This document shows, piece by piece, positions 18,832 through 27,913 of a stretch of DNA of 44,161 nucleotides (positions within the stretch are counted from its first letter, which is position 1; every line of letters starts with the position of its first letter). Origin of the DNA: Sphingobacterium sp. (GTDB lineage: Bacteria > Bacteroidota > Bacteroidia > Sphingobacteriales > Sphingobacteriaceae); contig JALAGS010000214.1 in NCBI GenBank assembly GCA_022712315.1, forward strand, positions 1-44,161. Direction: 5' to 3'. The translations under genes were made by a program, and so were the position numbers. A model generated the notes under the pieces. The model made no database searches. It had not been told where the DNA came from and worked only from the letters and a program-made list of their open reading frames with translations.

Positions 18832-20262
18832 TTATTGTCTATAAATAGATTCAGAGTCTGGGAGGGGAACGTTATAGTTGATCGTTACGTTGCCACTTGT
18901 TGCTGAGCCATTGGCTACAGAGGTTACGTTTCTGCGCTTGTAGTAATAAAAAAGCTGCCCTTCACCGAATAAATCTTTTTGATACTCTTTTTGTAGCTCG
19001 TTCGAAATGGTTACCGTTGTTGACAATGGTAGTAAGCCTCGGTTAGCACGTACTATATTGAGCAACGCTATCCCGTCAGCACTATTGGGCTCGCATTCAG
19101 CGGCGATGTAATAAATTTCACTTATTTTGAGCAAAGGAATGCTGAACCGGAAAGTTTTGGTCTTATCGACGACATCCACATATTTAAGAAAAGTTTTATA
19201 AGGTTTGGATCCATTGGAGGGCATCTGCCAGTTTAAATTGTATCGATAATCATTTTCATTATTTTCGTATACGGTAGCTAGGCGACTGGGCGTCGGGGCC
19301 AATATTTGCTTCTCACCAACGGATGGATCGAACCAGGTTAGATAACGAGTGTATAGTTGGGAGTTCATCACGCCAAATATCATTTCTGACGAAAATATGC
19401 GATCGGGATTTTGTTTTTCAACCAAAGCATTGGCAGAAGTTGTCCAAGGAAACTTGTCATTTACAGCTATCACTTCTTTGGCCATAGCTAAAGCATTGGT
19501 TTTGTCACCACGATAGAGGTAAACGCGTGCTTTGAGGCCTTTTACAGCATAATAATTAAGTCGGTAATTTCTGTTATTGCTTAGAAAGTCGACTAGATCT
19601 TCTGGTTTGGAAGTATTCACGCCGGTCGTTATGATGGGGTCGTTTTGCAGTAAAGTTTCGGCGATGTTTAAATCAACCATTACATTGTCCATAAACTCAT
19701 TGGCCGGTAATAAAGGGTTTACTTCGGTTTTACTGTTTTTATAATAGGGCAAACTCTGTTTTGTAGAATCTATGGTTGAATAGCGAGGACCATATAGACG
19801 TAATAGATCGAAATGTAGGAATGCACGCATCGCTATTGCTTCGCCTCTATAGCCATTTTCTGTGGATTGATCCAAAACGCCTTTGTATTTATCGAGATTT
19901 TCTAAAAAGACATTAATATTAAGGATGGTCGCATAAGCATTTGCCCAGATATCCTCCATACGATCTACCGTTGGTTTATCTTTATAGGCGTAAGTTGATG
20001 TCTTATATTGAGTGTGTTCCGAGCTGATATTGTAGCGCTGACCAAGGATTTCGATTGTAGAAAGTGTCAGATTATCTCCATATAACTGGCTTGCTGCAAG
20101 ATCCAAATAGATGCCATTGAGCACGGACCTTACGCCATTTTTGGTGCTGTATAACTGGGATTCTGAGACCTTGTCTTCCGGCTGAACATCCAGGAATTTT
20201 TTACAGGAGAAAAAAGTGACAGTTATCAGCAGAATTAAGAGTATTTTAATAGTAAGTTTCAT
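18832..20262 (-). CDS. SusD/RagB-family nutrient-binding lipoprotein (locus 2)
   Basis: 476 aa. The lipoprotein signal ends VTFFSC (Cys20) and is followed by KKFLDVQPEDKVSESQLY, the classical SusD N-terminus. TPR-like helices carry GYRGEAIAMRAFLHFDLLRLYGPRY, and KISEIYYIAAE plus LLNIVRANRGL are typical of the C-terminal half. It binds substrate over the SusC channel. It follows susC by 10 bp and overlaps functionally with DUF4843 and PKD lipoproteins downstream. Substrate unknown; the neighbouring protease and thiol proteins suggest peptides or proteins rather than a polysaccharide (inference). Confidence 0.92.
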   Translation of the reverse strand: MKLTIKILLILLITVTFFSCKKFLDVQPEDKVSESQLYSTKNGVRSVLNGIYLDLAASQLYGDNLTLSTIEILGQRYNISSEHTQYKTSTYAYKDKPTVDRMEDIWANAYATILNINVFLENLDKYKGVLDQSTENGYRGEAIAMRAFLHFDLLRLYGPRYSTIDSTKQSLPYYKNSKTEVNPLLPANEFMDNVMVDLNIAETLLQNDPIITTGVNTSKPEDLVDFLSNNRNYRLNYYAVKGLKARVYLYRGDKTNALAMAKEVIAVNDKFPWTTSANALVEKQNPDRIFSSEMIFGVMNSQLYTRYLTWFDPSVGEKQILAPTPSRLATVYENNENDYRYNLNWQMPSNGSKPYKTFLKYVDVVDKTKTFRFSIPLLKISEIYYIAAECEPNSADGIALLNIVRANRGLLPLSTTVTISNELQKEYQKDLFGEGQLFYYYKRRNVTSVANGSATSGNVTINYNVPLPDSESIYRQ

Positions 20263-20272
20263 AAGTCAATAA

Positions 20273-23200
20273 TTAAAATGATGCTCTGAAAGAGAAGGCG
20301 AATGTTCTAGCGTAAGGGTAGGATATACCACGCTCTCTTCTGACGGTGGAGAAATATAGGAAGTCATTTGCCATTAGGTTGACGGACAAGGTCTTCAATC
20401 TCATACTTTGCAGCCAAGGACCTTTGTCAAAGAGATAGCCTATGTTTAAGGTTTCGCTGCTAAGCGTGTTTAGCGATTGGACAAATCGTGATGATATCGG
20501 TGTTGTTGCCGTTTGGGAAATCGCTTTAAATTGGGCGATATCCCCTGGCTGTTGCCATCGGTCGTATAATGCACGTTTGTCTTGGTTGTTTACAATGTTG
20601 GTAAAGTTAATATTTTCTACTTTGTCAAATAGTGCGGTATTGAAGATGTCGCCACCTAATCTATAGCGTAAGCCTATTCCGAAAGTAAATCCTTTGATTC
20701 GGAGATTCGTAGAAATTACCCCCTCCACTTTAGGAGCTGTATTTCCGACATTGGCGACATCAGCGGCGCTATAATCAAATGTATATTGTCCATCTTTAGT
20801 TAAGAAAACTTCCTTTCCGGTGGTTGGATCAATTCCTAGAGACTTGGTCGCCCAAATGGCCTCAGCACTATTTCCATCTATATATCTGATTAAGGATTTG
20901 GACGTTTCCTGCTGCTTGTTAAGGGTTCTCAGGATGTCACCAAATCCACCGTATTGGCTCTTATAACTTGCAGCTGTAAGGCCAATGTTCCAGGTGATCC
21001 CTTTTTCAAGATTATAGATCGGATATATGGTTAATTTGGTCTCTAGCCCTTTGTAGGTCAGGTTACCAATGTTGTAGGGATAGGAAAATACACCTGTTGA
21101 TGACGGTAAGTCTACCGGAACAATTAAAGGATCTGTTTTCTTGTTGTATGCATTGATATAACCCGTGAAACGATTGTTGAATAAACTGAAATCTAAAGAG
21201 GTACTAATCTGCTGTGTCTTTTGAGGTTCCAAATTGGGATTGCCCAGCATATTAAGTGTTACGCCTTGGCCGAATTGGTTGTAATTTGTACTAGTATAGT
21301 TGTATAACGAAATAGAGCTGATATTAGCGAAATTCTGATTACCTGTGATACCCACATTTCCAGTTAGTCGTAACGAGTTTATCCAAGGCATTTTCTTGGC
21401 GAATGCTTCTTTGTGGATATTCCAGCCTAGACCGACGGCATAGTACGGGGAGAATTGCTTATTACTGCCATAAGCCGTTGAGCCATCCAATCTGTATACA
21501 ACATCAAATAGGTAGCGGTTATCATAAGAATAATTTGCACTTAGTGTTGTATTAACTGTACGATATGTGCTATTAGATACTAGTGGGGCACCGTCTAGTA
21601 AATAACTATAGGCAAAACGTGGGTTTCCAGCGTTTCCTGCAGGAAATCCTTCAGCTACAGTTTGATAAGAATCATTTTTGTTTTCAGCGATTGTATTGCG
21701 CCAGTTGGCGTTTAATTGATGCTTTTGTGCAAATGTTTTATAAAAGGTCAACATCAAGTTTCCTTGATAGGAAAAATTGTTATTTCGATTGTCTGTGTAT
21801 CTTCCTTTCCGTAAGGTTGGTGTTTCAAAGAAATCGCTCATCTCGGGAGACTTATATATTTTACCTTCTGTTGTTCCCTTGGTCATTTGTAGCGCAGCAT
21901 TTGCTCTTAGATAACCCGTAATGTCATAGTTGGCATTAAAGTTATTCTGTACCTCCAAGTTTTTGGATTTATTATATTGCGGCAGCATGGCGTCATATAA
22001 CGGATTCGCAATATAGAAGTCGACAGAGGAGTTTGATTTACGGCTGATTTCCAAATATGGGGTTTCCAAATTTTTTTCATAATAAGGATTTGTATTTACC
22101 CAGGTGGAAAATGAACCATATTGAGATTCGGTTGTTTTGTTGCCTCTGATATAGGTGATATTATTAATATTTACCTTGTTTTTTCGATACGTTAGATTGA
22201 TACTACCACTATAGCTATCCCTTCCTGATCCAATCATGGCTCCTTTTCCTGCCCGGTAGTTTAAGCCAAGATTGTAGATAAAAGTCTCGTCGCCACCAGC
22301 GGCATTGATCGAATTATTGGTCGAGAAGCCATTTTGTAGCGGTTCGCTTAGCCAGTAACTATCAACTCCCTTTTTTACAAATGAGAGGTGTTGATTATAC
22401 AGGCTATCGAGATAGATTTGATGTGTGGGGCTTACCGATGAATTGTAACGCCCGGAGAGTCTTTCAAATTCCAATTTTTCGGTGGCATTCATCATATTGT
22501 ATGCGGACAAATCGGGCATTTCGAACCTAAAATCCTGTGTGTATGTAAACTGTAACTCACCTGGTTTTGGTTTTATAGTTTCTATAACAACAACGCCGTT
22601 AGACGCTTGTGAACCATATAACGCTGTTGAAGCGGCATCTTTCAATATGGTTACTGATGCGACACGATTCATGTCAAGATCAACAATAGTCTGTATTGTT
22701 GTTGGAAACCCATCCAATACAAATAACGGCTGATTGGGATCAGCCCCAAATTGGTCTGTTAGTGTTGAGCTGGGAATACTACTCTTGCCACGTACTTCAA
22801 TCACTGGCATGACATTGGGATTCGAACCTGCTAGATTGTTCTCAATTTGCAGAAAAGAAGGATCTAAAGTTTTCAAACTTTGAATAATGTTGTTGTTGCT
22901 GACAGCTTTTAATTCTGCACCTGAAAATTTCGTCGTAGTACCAGTAAAACTGTCTTTGTTTCTATTGATTCCTGTTCCAGTAACAACAACTTCTTCGATC
23001 GTATTGTCCTTTTTGCGAAGTTTGACCAACATGCCATTGACCGATAGTGTGGCCTTTATTTCCTGACTTTCGTAACCAATGAAGGAGACAATGAGCATTT
23101 CATTCAATGCTGTTATTGGCAGATTAAATACCCCATCTGTATTGGTTTTAACTGATTTCCTATCGTCATTTTTTTGGCGTATGGATGCCCCCTCAACGGG

Positions 23201-23731
23201 TTTTGCGTTTTCATCCAATACCTTTCCTGTAATGTATTGTTGCCGGATTGGGCTCAAATTGCTATTATTCGGGCCCTTTTTTTGCGCAGGTGTAATCACC
23301 ACCGTCCTATTAATTATCTCGTAATCTAATCCATTCGGTGTTAGAATGGCATCCAATGCCTGCTGTAGGGTTCCATTTTCAAATTTAACACCGGTATCCT
23401 TGATCTTTTCGAGTACAACGTCTTTATAGAAAAAACTATAGCCAGATTGTTTTTCCAGTTGTTGAAAAACTTGTTTGACGGACGATTTGTTTGAGTTAAT
23501 CGAGATGCGCTGTGCATTTGTTGTACCATAGAGCTGTATCAAGCTGATTGTCAAAAGTGCCGAAACAAGGTGAAAACGCAGTTTGTTTTTTCGGTTAAAC
23601 ACGATGGGTAATGTGTTGTCATTACTGCTCTCCACAAAAGCCCGAGACCAGGTGATGGCATCTGAGTTTGCTAAAATTTGGACATGGTTATCCCATGGAA
23701 CCGAAGGTTTGTCCTTCCTGTTTTTTTGCAT
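20273..23731 (-). CDS. SusC/RagA-family TonB-dependent receptor with STN domain (locus 2)
   Basis: 1152 aa. The first 49 residues are a polar extension before the signal segment LRFHLVSALLTISLIQLY, with cleavage near TTNAQ (about 74). No internal Met offers a shorter start. The STN domain spans about 76-145 (KQVFQQLEKQSGYSFFYKD), a carboxypeptidase-regulatory-like domain about 167-240 (ITGKVLDENAKPVEGASI), and the TonB-box region is IEEVVVTGTGINRNKDSFTG, a variant seen in the SusC group that travels with DUF4843 and PKD-like lipoproteins. The plug has VLKDAASTALYGSQASNG; the barrel ends in a terminal Phe (FSFRASF). It lies 34 bp downstream of its FecR gene, which suggests signalling through the sigma factor at 25097-25654. 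Confidence 0.93.
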   Translation of the reverse strand: MQKNRKDKPSVPWDNHVQILANSDAITWSRAFVESSNDNTLPIVFNRKNKLRFHLVSALLTISLIQLYGTTNAQRISINSNKSSVKQVFQQLEKQSGYSFFYKDVVLEKIKDTGVKFENGTLQQALDAILTPNGLDYEIINRTVVITPAQKKGPNNSNLSPIRQQYITGKVLDENAKPVEGASIRQKNDDRKSVKTNTDGVFNLPITALNEMLIVSFIGYESQEIKATLSVNGMLVKLRKKDNTIEEVVVTGTGINRNKDSFTGTTTKFSGAELKAVSNNNIIQSLKTLDPSFLQIENNLAGSNPNVMPVIEVRGKSSIPSSTLTDQFGADPNQPLFVLDGFPTTIQTIVDLDMNRVASVTILKDAASTALYGSQASNGVVVIETIKPKPGELQFTYTQDFRFEMPDLSAYNMMNATEKLEFERLSGRYNSSVSPTHQIYLDSLYNQHLSFVKKGVDSYWLSEPLQNGFSTNNSINAAGGDETFIYNLGLNYRAGKGAMIGSGRDSYSGSINLTYRKNKVNINNITYIRGNKTTESQYGSFSTWVNTNPYYEKNLETPYLEISRKSNSSVDFYIANPLYDAMLPQYNKSKNLEVQNNFNANYDITGYLRANAALQMTKGTTEGKIYKSPEMSDFFETPTLRKGRYTDNRNNNFSYQGNLMLTFYKTFAQKHQLNANWRNTIAENKNDSYQTVAEGFPAGNAGNPRFAYSYLLDGAPLVSNSTYRTVNTTLSANYSYDNRYLFDVVYRLDGSTAYGSNKQFSPYYAVGLGWNIHKEAFAKKMPWINSLRLTGNVGITGNQNFANISSISLYNYTSTNYNQFGQGVTLNMLGNPNLEPQKTQQISTSLDFSLFNNRFTGYINAYNKKTDPLIVPVDLPSSTGVFSYPYNIGNLTYKGLETKLTIYPIYNLEKGITWNIGLTAASYKSQYGGFGDILRTLNKQQETSKSLIRYIDGNSAEAIWATKSLGIDPTTGKEVFLTKDGQYTFDYSAADVANVGNTAPKVEGVISTNLRIKGFTFGIGLRYRLGGDIFNTALFDKVENINFTNIVNNQDKRALYDRWQQPGDIAQFKAISQTATTPISSRFVQSLNTLSSETLNIGYLFDKGPWLQSMRLKTLSVNLMANDFLYFSTVRRERGISYPYARTFAFSFRASF

Positions 23732-23765
23732 TAGGTTAATGTTTAATAAGTTTAGTATTAATAAT

Positions 23766-24887
23766 TTAGTTTTTCAGTAGGATTGTTTTTTGTTGATTTT
23801 TATTCTGCACGATGTCGAAATTCAATCCAGCTGATTGCAGAACGGTTAGGATTTCCTGCAAATTCATCTGCTTATTGATTTTTCCACTGAATCGTTCGTT
23901 TATTTCGGAGTCGTCTAGGCGTACATTGAGATCGTACCATCTAGCCAACTGTTGCATGATTTCATTTGCTGTGGCGTTATGGAAGGTGAAATATCCATCC
24001 CGCCAGGTTATATACTCGGCGGCATCCACATTTTTCTTACTGAGAGCAGTCCCTTTATAATTCGCTTGCTGGTTGGGCATCAAGAGTATTTTCTGCTGCT
24101 GATGTTGTACTTCAACTTTGCCTTCAATAAGTGTTGTTTGCGTCATAAGAGCATTATCGTAGGCATTGATATTGAAATGTGTACCCAAAACTCTGACTTG
24201 TTGATCGGTTGTTTTTACAATGAACGGTTGGTCCGGATTTTTGCTAACTTCAAAATAGGCTTCACCATGTAATTCAACTAAGCGCTCTGGGCCTATGAAT
24301 TTCGAAGGGTAGCTCAAGGAGCTATTTGCATTCATCCATACTTTGGTTCCGTCGGGCAGTACAATCTTGAATAATTGTCCACGAGGTGTCGAAAGTATGT
24401 TTTGGACGATATGATCTGCATTGTCATTATAGACAAGTTCTCCGTTTTTGACTTCCTGCACTCCTTCAATAGCGCGAGTAGCTTGACCTTGTTTGTTGAG
24501 TATGACGACTTCTCCATCTTCGAAAGTAAGTTGTACATTTTCCTGTACTGGGCGGATCGTCGCTAATTGTTTAGGGCTTATTTTGTCGAAGATAGCATAT
24601 TGGTAATAGTAATAGCCCATGGCAAAACCAAGTGCAATGGTGATGGATGCCGCAATACGAATGCTATAACGAAACTTTTGACTAAATGTAGGAGATTCAT
24701 TAAATAGCTGATTACTGTTTAAACGCTGGAAGACACGAAGTTGACCTGCTCTCATATAGCTTTCAGAAGGCATGTTGTTTGCCTCGGCTTCTTCATACCA
24801 TTTTTTCAAGGTCTCATATTCGGCTTTATTTTCAAAGCCCAATAGATAGTTTTTGATTAGTTTTTGCAGCGTATGAGGTACTTTCAT
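23766..24887 (-). CDS. FecR-family anti-sigma factor (locus 2)
   Basis: 373 aa. A short cytoplasmic N-terminal region (TLQKLIKNYLLGFENKAEYE) is followed by a membrane helix at about 77-96 (RIAASITIALGFAMGYYYY), the FecR domain with VLPDGTKVWMNANSSLSYP, LHGEAYFEVSKNPDQPFIVK and VRVLGTHFNINAY, and a C-terminal DUF4974-type domain (YFTFHNATANEIMQQLARWY). It should control the sigma factor encoded 209 bp upstream and respond to the SusC protein encoded 34 bp downstream. The 209-bp gap before it holds no gene; only a short 13-base palindrome at 24920-24932 was noted there. Confidence 0.93.
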   Translation of the reverse strand: MKVPHTLQKLIKNYLLGFENKAEYETLKKWYEEAEANNMPSESYMRAGQLRVFQRLNSNQLFNESPTFSQKFRYSIRIAASITIALGFAMGYYYYQYAIFDKISPKQLATIRPVQENVQLTFEDGEVVILNKQGQATRAIEGVQEVKNGELVYNDNADHIVQNILSTPRGQLFKIVLPDGTKVWMNANSSLSYPSKFIGPERLVELHGEAYFEVSKNPDQPFIVKTTDQQVRVLGTHFNINAYDNALMTQTTLIEGKVEVQHQQQKILLMPNQQANYKGTALSKKNVDAAEYITWRDGYFTFHNATANEIMQQLARWYDLNVRLDDSEINERFSGKINKQMNLQEILTVLQSAGLNFDIVQNKNQQKTILLKN

Positions 24888-25096
24888 CTATTTAAATCTG
24901 TTTATTCATTAGTAAGCAGTCTCTTTAAGAGATTTATACTGCCTTTGACTGTTTCAGCTATGATGGAGTTATCTGTGATATTCATTATCTGATATGACTT
25001 GAATACATCATGATGACTTCACAGGTCGTTTGGTTAGCCTTGTATATATATAGTCATCGAAAAAACTGAAAGCACCTACGCTAAAATGAAAAAAAA

Positions 25097-25654
25097 TTAA
25101 AAAAATGAGAGAAAGGTATGGAAGTCTTTGGTAACTAAGCGTAAACGTTTGAGCGCTTTGTTTATTTGATTCTCAACGGTACTTTTAGATAGGCCGTATT
25201 CAAGGGCTATCTGATTGATGGACTTGTGGTTGACACGGCTTTCATTGAAAATGATTCGGCAACGTTCAGGAAGATTCTGGATTTCGTCTTGGATAAGGTC
25301 GAGTAGATAACGGTAATGTAAGCGATCTTCGATTGGCGCATCATCGAGGATAATATCTACTTTATCAATATCCACCATATGCTGTTCGCTATGTTTATTA
25401 AAGTAGGAGAAGGTGAGGTAGCGTGCGCCAGTTTTGAGGTAGGATTCAATGTTATTGATTTCTTGCAATCTACTCCGGTTTTTCCAGATACTCAGGAATA
25501 GGTCGTGTAAAATGTCTTCCGTTGCTTCGGTGTTTTTAGTTTTTGGGTAGATGTATTGGTATATTGTTTTCCAGAAATGATTGTATAGTGCATCGAATGC
25601 AGTTCGGTCGCCTTCTGCGATTTGTTGTAGCCAAAGTGCAATTGTACTATCCAT
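25097..25654 (-). CDS. ECF-type RNA polymerase sigma factor (locus 2)
   Basis: 185 aa from the ATG at 25654 (MDSTIALWLQQIAEGD), preferred over the in-frame ATG at 25678 because family members begin just before the LWLQQIAEGDRTAF helix. Region 2 contains ATEDILHDLFLSIWKNR and the region-2.4 stretch IESYLKTGARYLTFSYF; region 4 has LPERCRIIFNESR and the helix-turn-helix IALEYGLSKSTVENQINKAL. It ends in FHTFLSFF. It begins a - strand unit with FecR, SusC, SusD, DUF4843 and PKD-like genes and is separated from the locus to its right by a terminator at 25703-25751. Confidence 0.92.
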   Translation of the reverse strand: MDSTIALWLQQIAEGDRTAFDALYNHFWKTIYQYIYPKTKNTEATEDILHDLFLSIWKNRSRLQEINNIESYLKTGARYLTFSYFNKHSEQHMVDIDKVDIILDDAPIEDRLHYRYLLDLIQDEIQNLPERCRIIFNESRVNHKSINQIALEYGLSKSTVENQINKALKRLRLVTKDFHTFLSFF

Positions 25655-25702
25655 TTTTAGTTTCCAATAATGGCACAAATGTATCTAAAAAAAAGATAGT
25701 TA

Positions 25703-25751
25703 AAAAGGTTAGACTATGAACTGCTTCAGAAGCGTGTCAGTCTAACCTTTT
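25703..25751 (-). terminator. intrinsic terminator closing locus 3
   Basis: AAAAGGTTAGACT (25703-25715) and AGTCTAACCTTTT (25739-25751) are perfect 13-base inverted copies; the loop holds a second small stem GCTTC/GAAGC. Read on the - strand the hairpin ends in a five-T run, AACTATC and a run of eight T. It lies about 100 bp after the DUF4998 gene stop and just before the locus 2 sigma gene, insulating the two units. Confidence 0.75.
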
Positions 25752-25851
25752 CGGTTGTAATCTACGGGATCAAAAAATGCATGTAAGGAAATCTCTATTA
25801 TTTGCCTTACCGCTTATCATCGCAATAGTTATAATTTTGTTGGTATTCGTA

Positions 25852-26577
25852 TTATTTGCTATACTTCTGTTCTGTAAATTCGGTGTAAAAAAAATCGACG
25901 GAAGCTTGCACTGGTTTGTAAACAGTTCTGTACTTGACCGTACTTGGGCTTATTATGTTTTTTAGGCTCGCAAAGTCTTCATAAGGAGTAATACGAACTG
26001 TCGTGGAATCTCCTGCATTATTAAGATATGTAACTTCCGTAAACTGCATTGGGTAAAATGTACCTTGTCTGGGAAGATTATTCTCCCGTGCCAAGACCAA
26101 GAAATGCTCACTAGCATTTGTCTTATCAAATTTTAAAAAGGAGCGATTTACAAGGGTACGTATATAACTCTGCCCATAAATAAATTGACTTGAAGCCACG
26201 GTTCTAGAACTATCCCCTTGGCCTGTGAAGGAAAAAACATTTGCGGTATATGTTGCTTCTGAGAGTCCATTCAAAGGAATGAGTTTAATTTTGCCATGCT
26301 CACTAGCTTCTATTGGATAATTTTTTACTTCCGCAGTAGGAGAGAGACTGCTCCTTAGGTATACTCTAACACTATTCACTTTAGGGTCTGTTGTTACTTT
26401 AAAACGTAGAATTCCCCTTTGGTTACCAGGTATAATGGATAGAGAGTCGACCCGTCCAGGATAGTAGATCTCACCATTTTTCAGGTATTCTCCATAATAG
26501 TAGTCTGACGGTTTGCAACTGTAGATTAAGAGTATACTTCCAACTACAAATAGGCTATAATTCAATATTTTTTTCAT
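25852..26577 (-). CDS. DUF4998-type lipoprotein (locus 3)
   Basis: 241 aa. The lipoprotein signal ends LLIYSC (Cys21). The mature part starts near the motif YYPGRVDSLSIIPGNQRG, typical of DUF4998 proteins, followed by two fibronectin-like beta blocks (RGILRFKVTTDPKVNSVRVY and the segment with GLSEATYTANVFSFTGQG). It is a surface accessory lipoprotein of unknown ligand, encoded 6 bp after the DUF5000-type gene, and it ends the SusCD operon before the terminator at 25703-25751. Confidence 0.85.
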   Translation of the reverse strand: MKKILNYSLFVVGSILLIYSCKPSDYYYGEYLKNGEIYYPGRVDSLSIIPGNQRGILRFKVTTDPKVNSVRVYLRSSLSPTAEVKNYPIEASEHGKIKLIPLNGLSEATYTANVFSFTGQGDSSRTVASSQFIYGQSYIRTLVNRSFLKFDKTNASEHFLVLARENNLPRQGTFYPMQFTEVTYLNNAGDSTTVRITPYEDFASLKNIISPSTVKYRTVYKPVQASVDFFYTEFTEQKYSK

Positions 26578-26583
26578 AATTTA

Positions 26584-27891
26584 TCAGTCCACATATTTAC
26601 CATATAATTTCAATTCCGATATCGCAACAGTGAGTGCGTTCCCTAAAGGCTGTTCGCGTACACCATTCCAGGTGCAGTTTACCTTTATCCGGAAATATTT
26701 AAATCCGCTGGGGTTATCCCAATTTACTTCGAAATCTTCTCCTTTACGTGCATAATCCTGGTCTTCACTGTTTGCATTCGTTCCGAAGGCCAGGCCAGAG
26801 GGGCGTACACCTTCAAATGTTCCGAGCAGTGTCCAGGAATCCCAGGAACCATCTTGTGCTGGAGAATTACTTCCATAAAGCTCAAATTCTTTTGGATGAG
26901 TTGCTTGAAACAATAACCCGTAATTGTCATTTCGGCCCCAAAGTTTGACCCGACTTATCTGTGCCTTTTTGCGTGCATCCAAGGAGAATTGGAATGGGAT
27001 GGGAGCGGCCTTACCCCACCACTGCTTGTTTGTGATATAGTATGGAGATCCTTCAACTCCATCAAATAGTGATACTTGCATTTCGGCACTTCCGCCTTGT
27101 GCATTGTAATTGCTGATGTAATCACCATTTCGATTCATATCGCTATAGGCAGTGATGCCGTTGTAGATTAATAAATTGTTGATTTCATATTCTTCTTGTG
27201 GTGTTAAATTGCGACGAATGGTGTCTGATACATTACCCCATTGATCGCGTATGACAATGCCGTAGGTGGTTGCGATCGGTTGTTCTCCACGAACGCGAAT
27301 AACCCCTTCTTTGGATTTTGTATAGGTCTCGTTTAAGACATTCCAGCCGATCTCTTTAGTGGTCGGATTTTCCCCATATTTGAATACACTTAAAATAATA
27401 TTCGCGGCATCTTTATTTTCAAATTTGAGGTTTACACCACCAAATGTGCTGTAGAAAAAATCGTTAGATTTAAACGATTCGGCTAAAATGATATAATTGG
27501 GCTTTCCTGTCTTGATTTTAATGGTAACAGGATCAGATTCAACGTCACCAACCGCGACAGCAACAAGTTTAACTTCATGTTCACCTATCGCAGCATATCC
27601 TTGTACAGCAAGTTGGTTATCGTATATGCTGGCCTTGGTGACCATTTCTTTCCCATTTTCCAATGTATAGATTGCCTTGACATAGCGTAAGTCTGCTGAA
27701 GTAGGCAGATCGTAGCTGATCTTTGCTCCTCCGGGAGCTTCTTCATAGGTAAGGTTCTTTAAAGTATTCGGTTTTTCTCCTTGTCTTGCTGCGGTAATGC
27801 CTATGTCTTCCTTGCAACTCGTCCATAGTAATGGAGCCATCAAAAGGATCGTTAGCATGATTGGAGTGGTTTTATTTATTAAATTTTTCAT
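26584..27891 (-). CDS. DUF4959/DUF5126/DUF5000 three-domain lipoprotein (locus 3)
   Basis: 435 aa from the ATG at 27891; the frame is open to 27960 but that would overlap susD, and MKNLINKTTPIMLTILLMAP is a proper lipoprotein signal ending LLWTSC (Cys26). Domain order: about 30-130 a fibronectin-like DUF4959 region (LKNLTYEEAPGGAKISYDLP), about 131-235 a DUF5126-like region (GVNLKFENKDAANIILSVF), and about 250-435 a C-terminal DUF5000 region with a discoidin-like look (RVKLWGRNDNYGLLFQ, FRIKVNC). The likely role is surface glycan binding. It starts 22 bp after susD. Domain borders are approximate. Confidence 0.85.
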   Translation of the reverse strand: MKNLINKTTPIMLTILLMAPLLWTSCKEDIGITAARQGEKPNTLKNLTYEEAPGGAKISYDLPTSADLRYVKAIYTLENGKEMVTKASIYDNQLAVQGYAAIGEHEVKLVAVAVGDVESDPVTIKIKTGKPNYIILAESFKSNDFFYSTFGGVNLKFENKDAANIILSVFKYGENPTTKEIGWNVLNETYTKSKEGVIRVRGEQPIATTYGIVIRDQWGNVSDTIRRNLTPQEEYEINNLLIYNGITAYSDMNRNGDYISNYNAQGGSAEMQVSLFDGVEGSPYYITNKQWWGKAAPIPFQFSLDARKKAQISRVKLWGRNDNYGLLFQATHPKEFELYGSNSPAQDGSWDSWTLLGTFEGVRPSGLAFGTNANSEDQDYARKGEDFEVNWDNPSGFKYFRIKVNCTWNGVREQPLGNALTVAISELKLYGKYVD

Positions 27892-27913
27892 GATGCGATA
27901 TTTGTAATTTAAA

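Noticed and set aside
21583..21921. 112-codon + strand frame opposite the locus 2 susC gene
   Set aside because: Antisense shadow with low-complexity Phe/Leu composition and no context.
24920..24932. Short palindrome TCTCTTTAAGAGA between sigma and FecR genes of locus 2
   Set aside because: Six-base arms in AT-rich spacer can arise by chance and no second copy was seen.
25777..25965. 62-codon + strand frame with a hydrophobic start (MHVRKSLLFALPLII)
   Set aside because: Its second half overlaps the DUF4998 gene antisense, it has no promoter and no homologous look; the hydrophobic look probably comes from T-rich spacer DNA.
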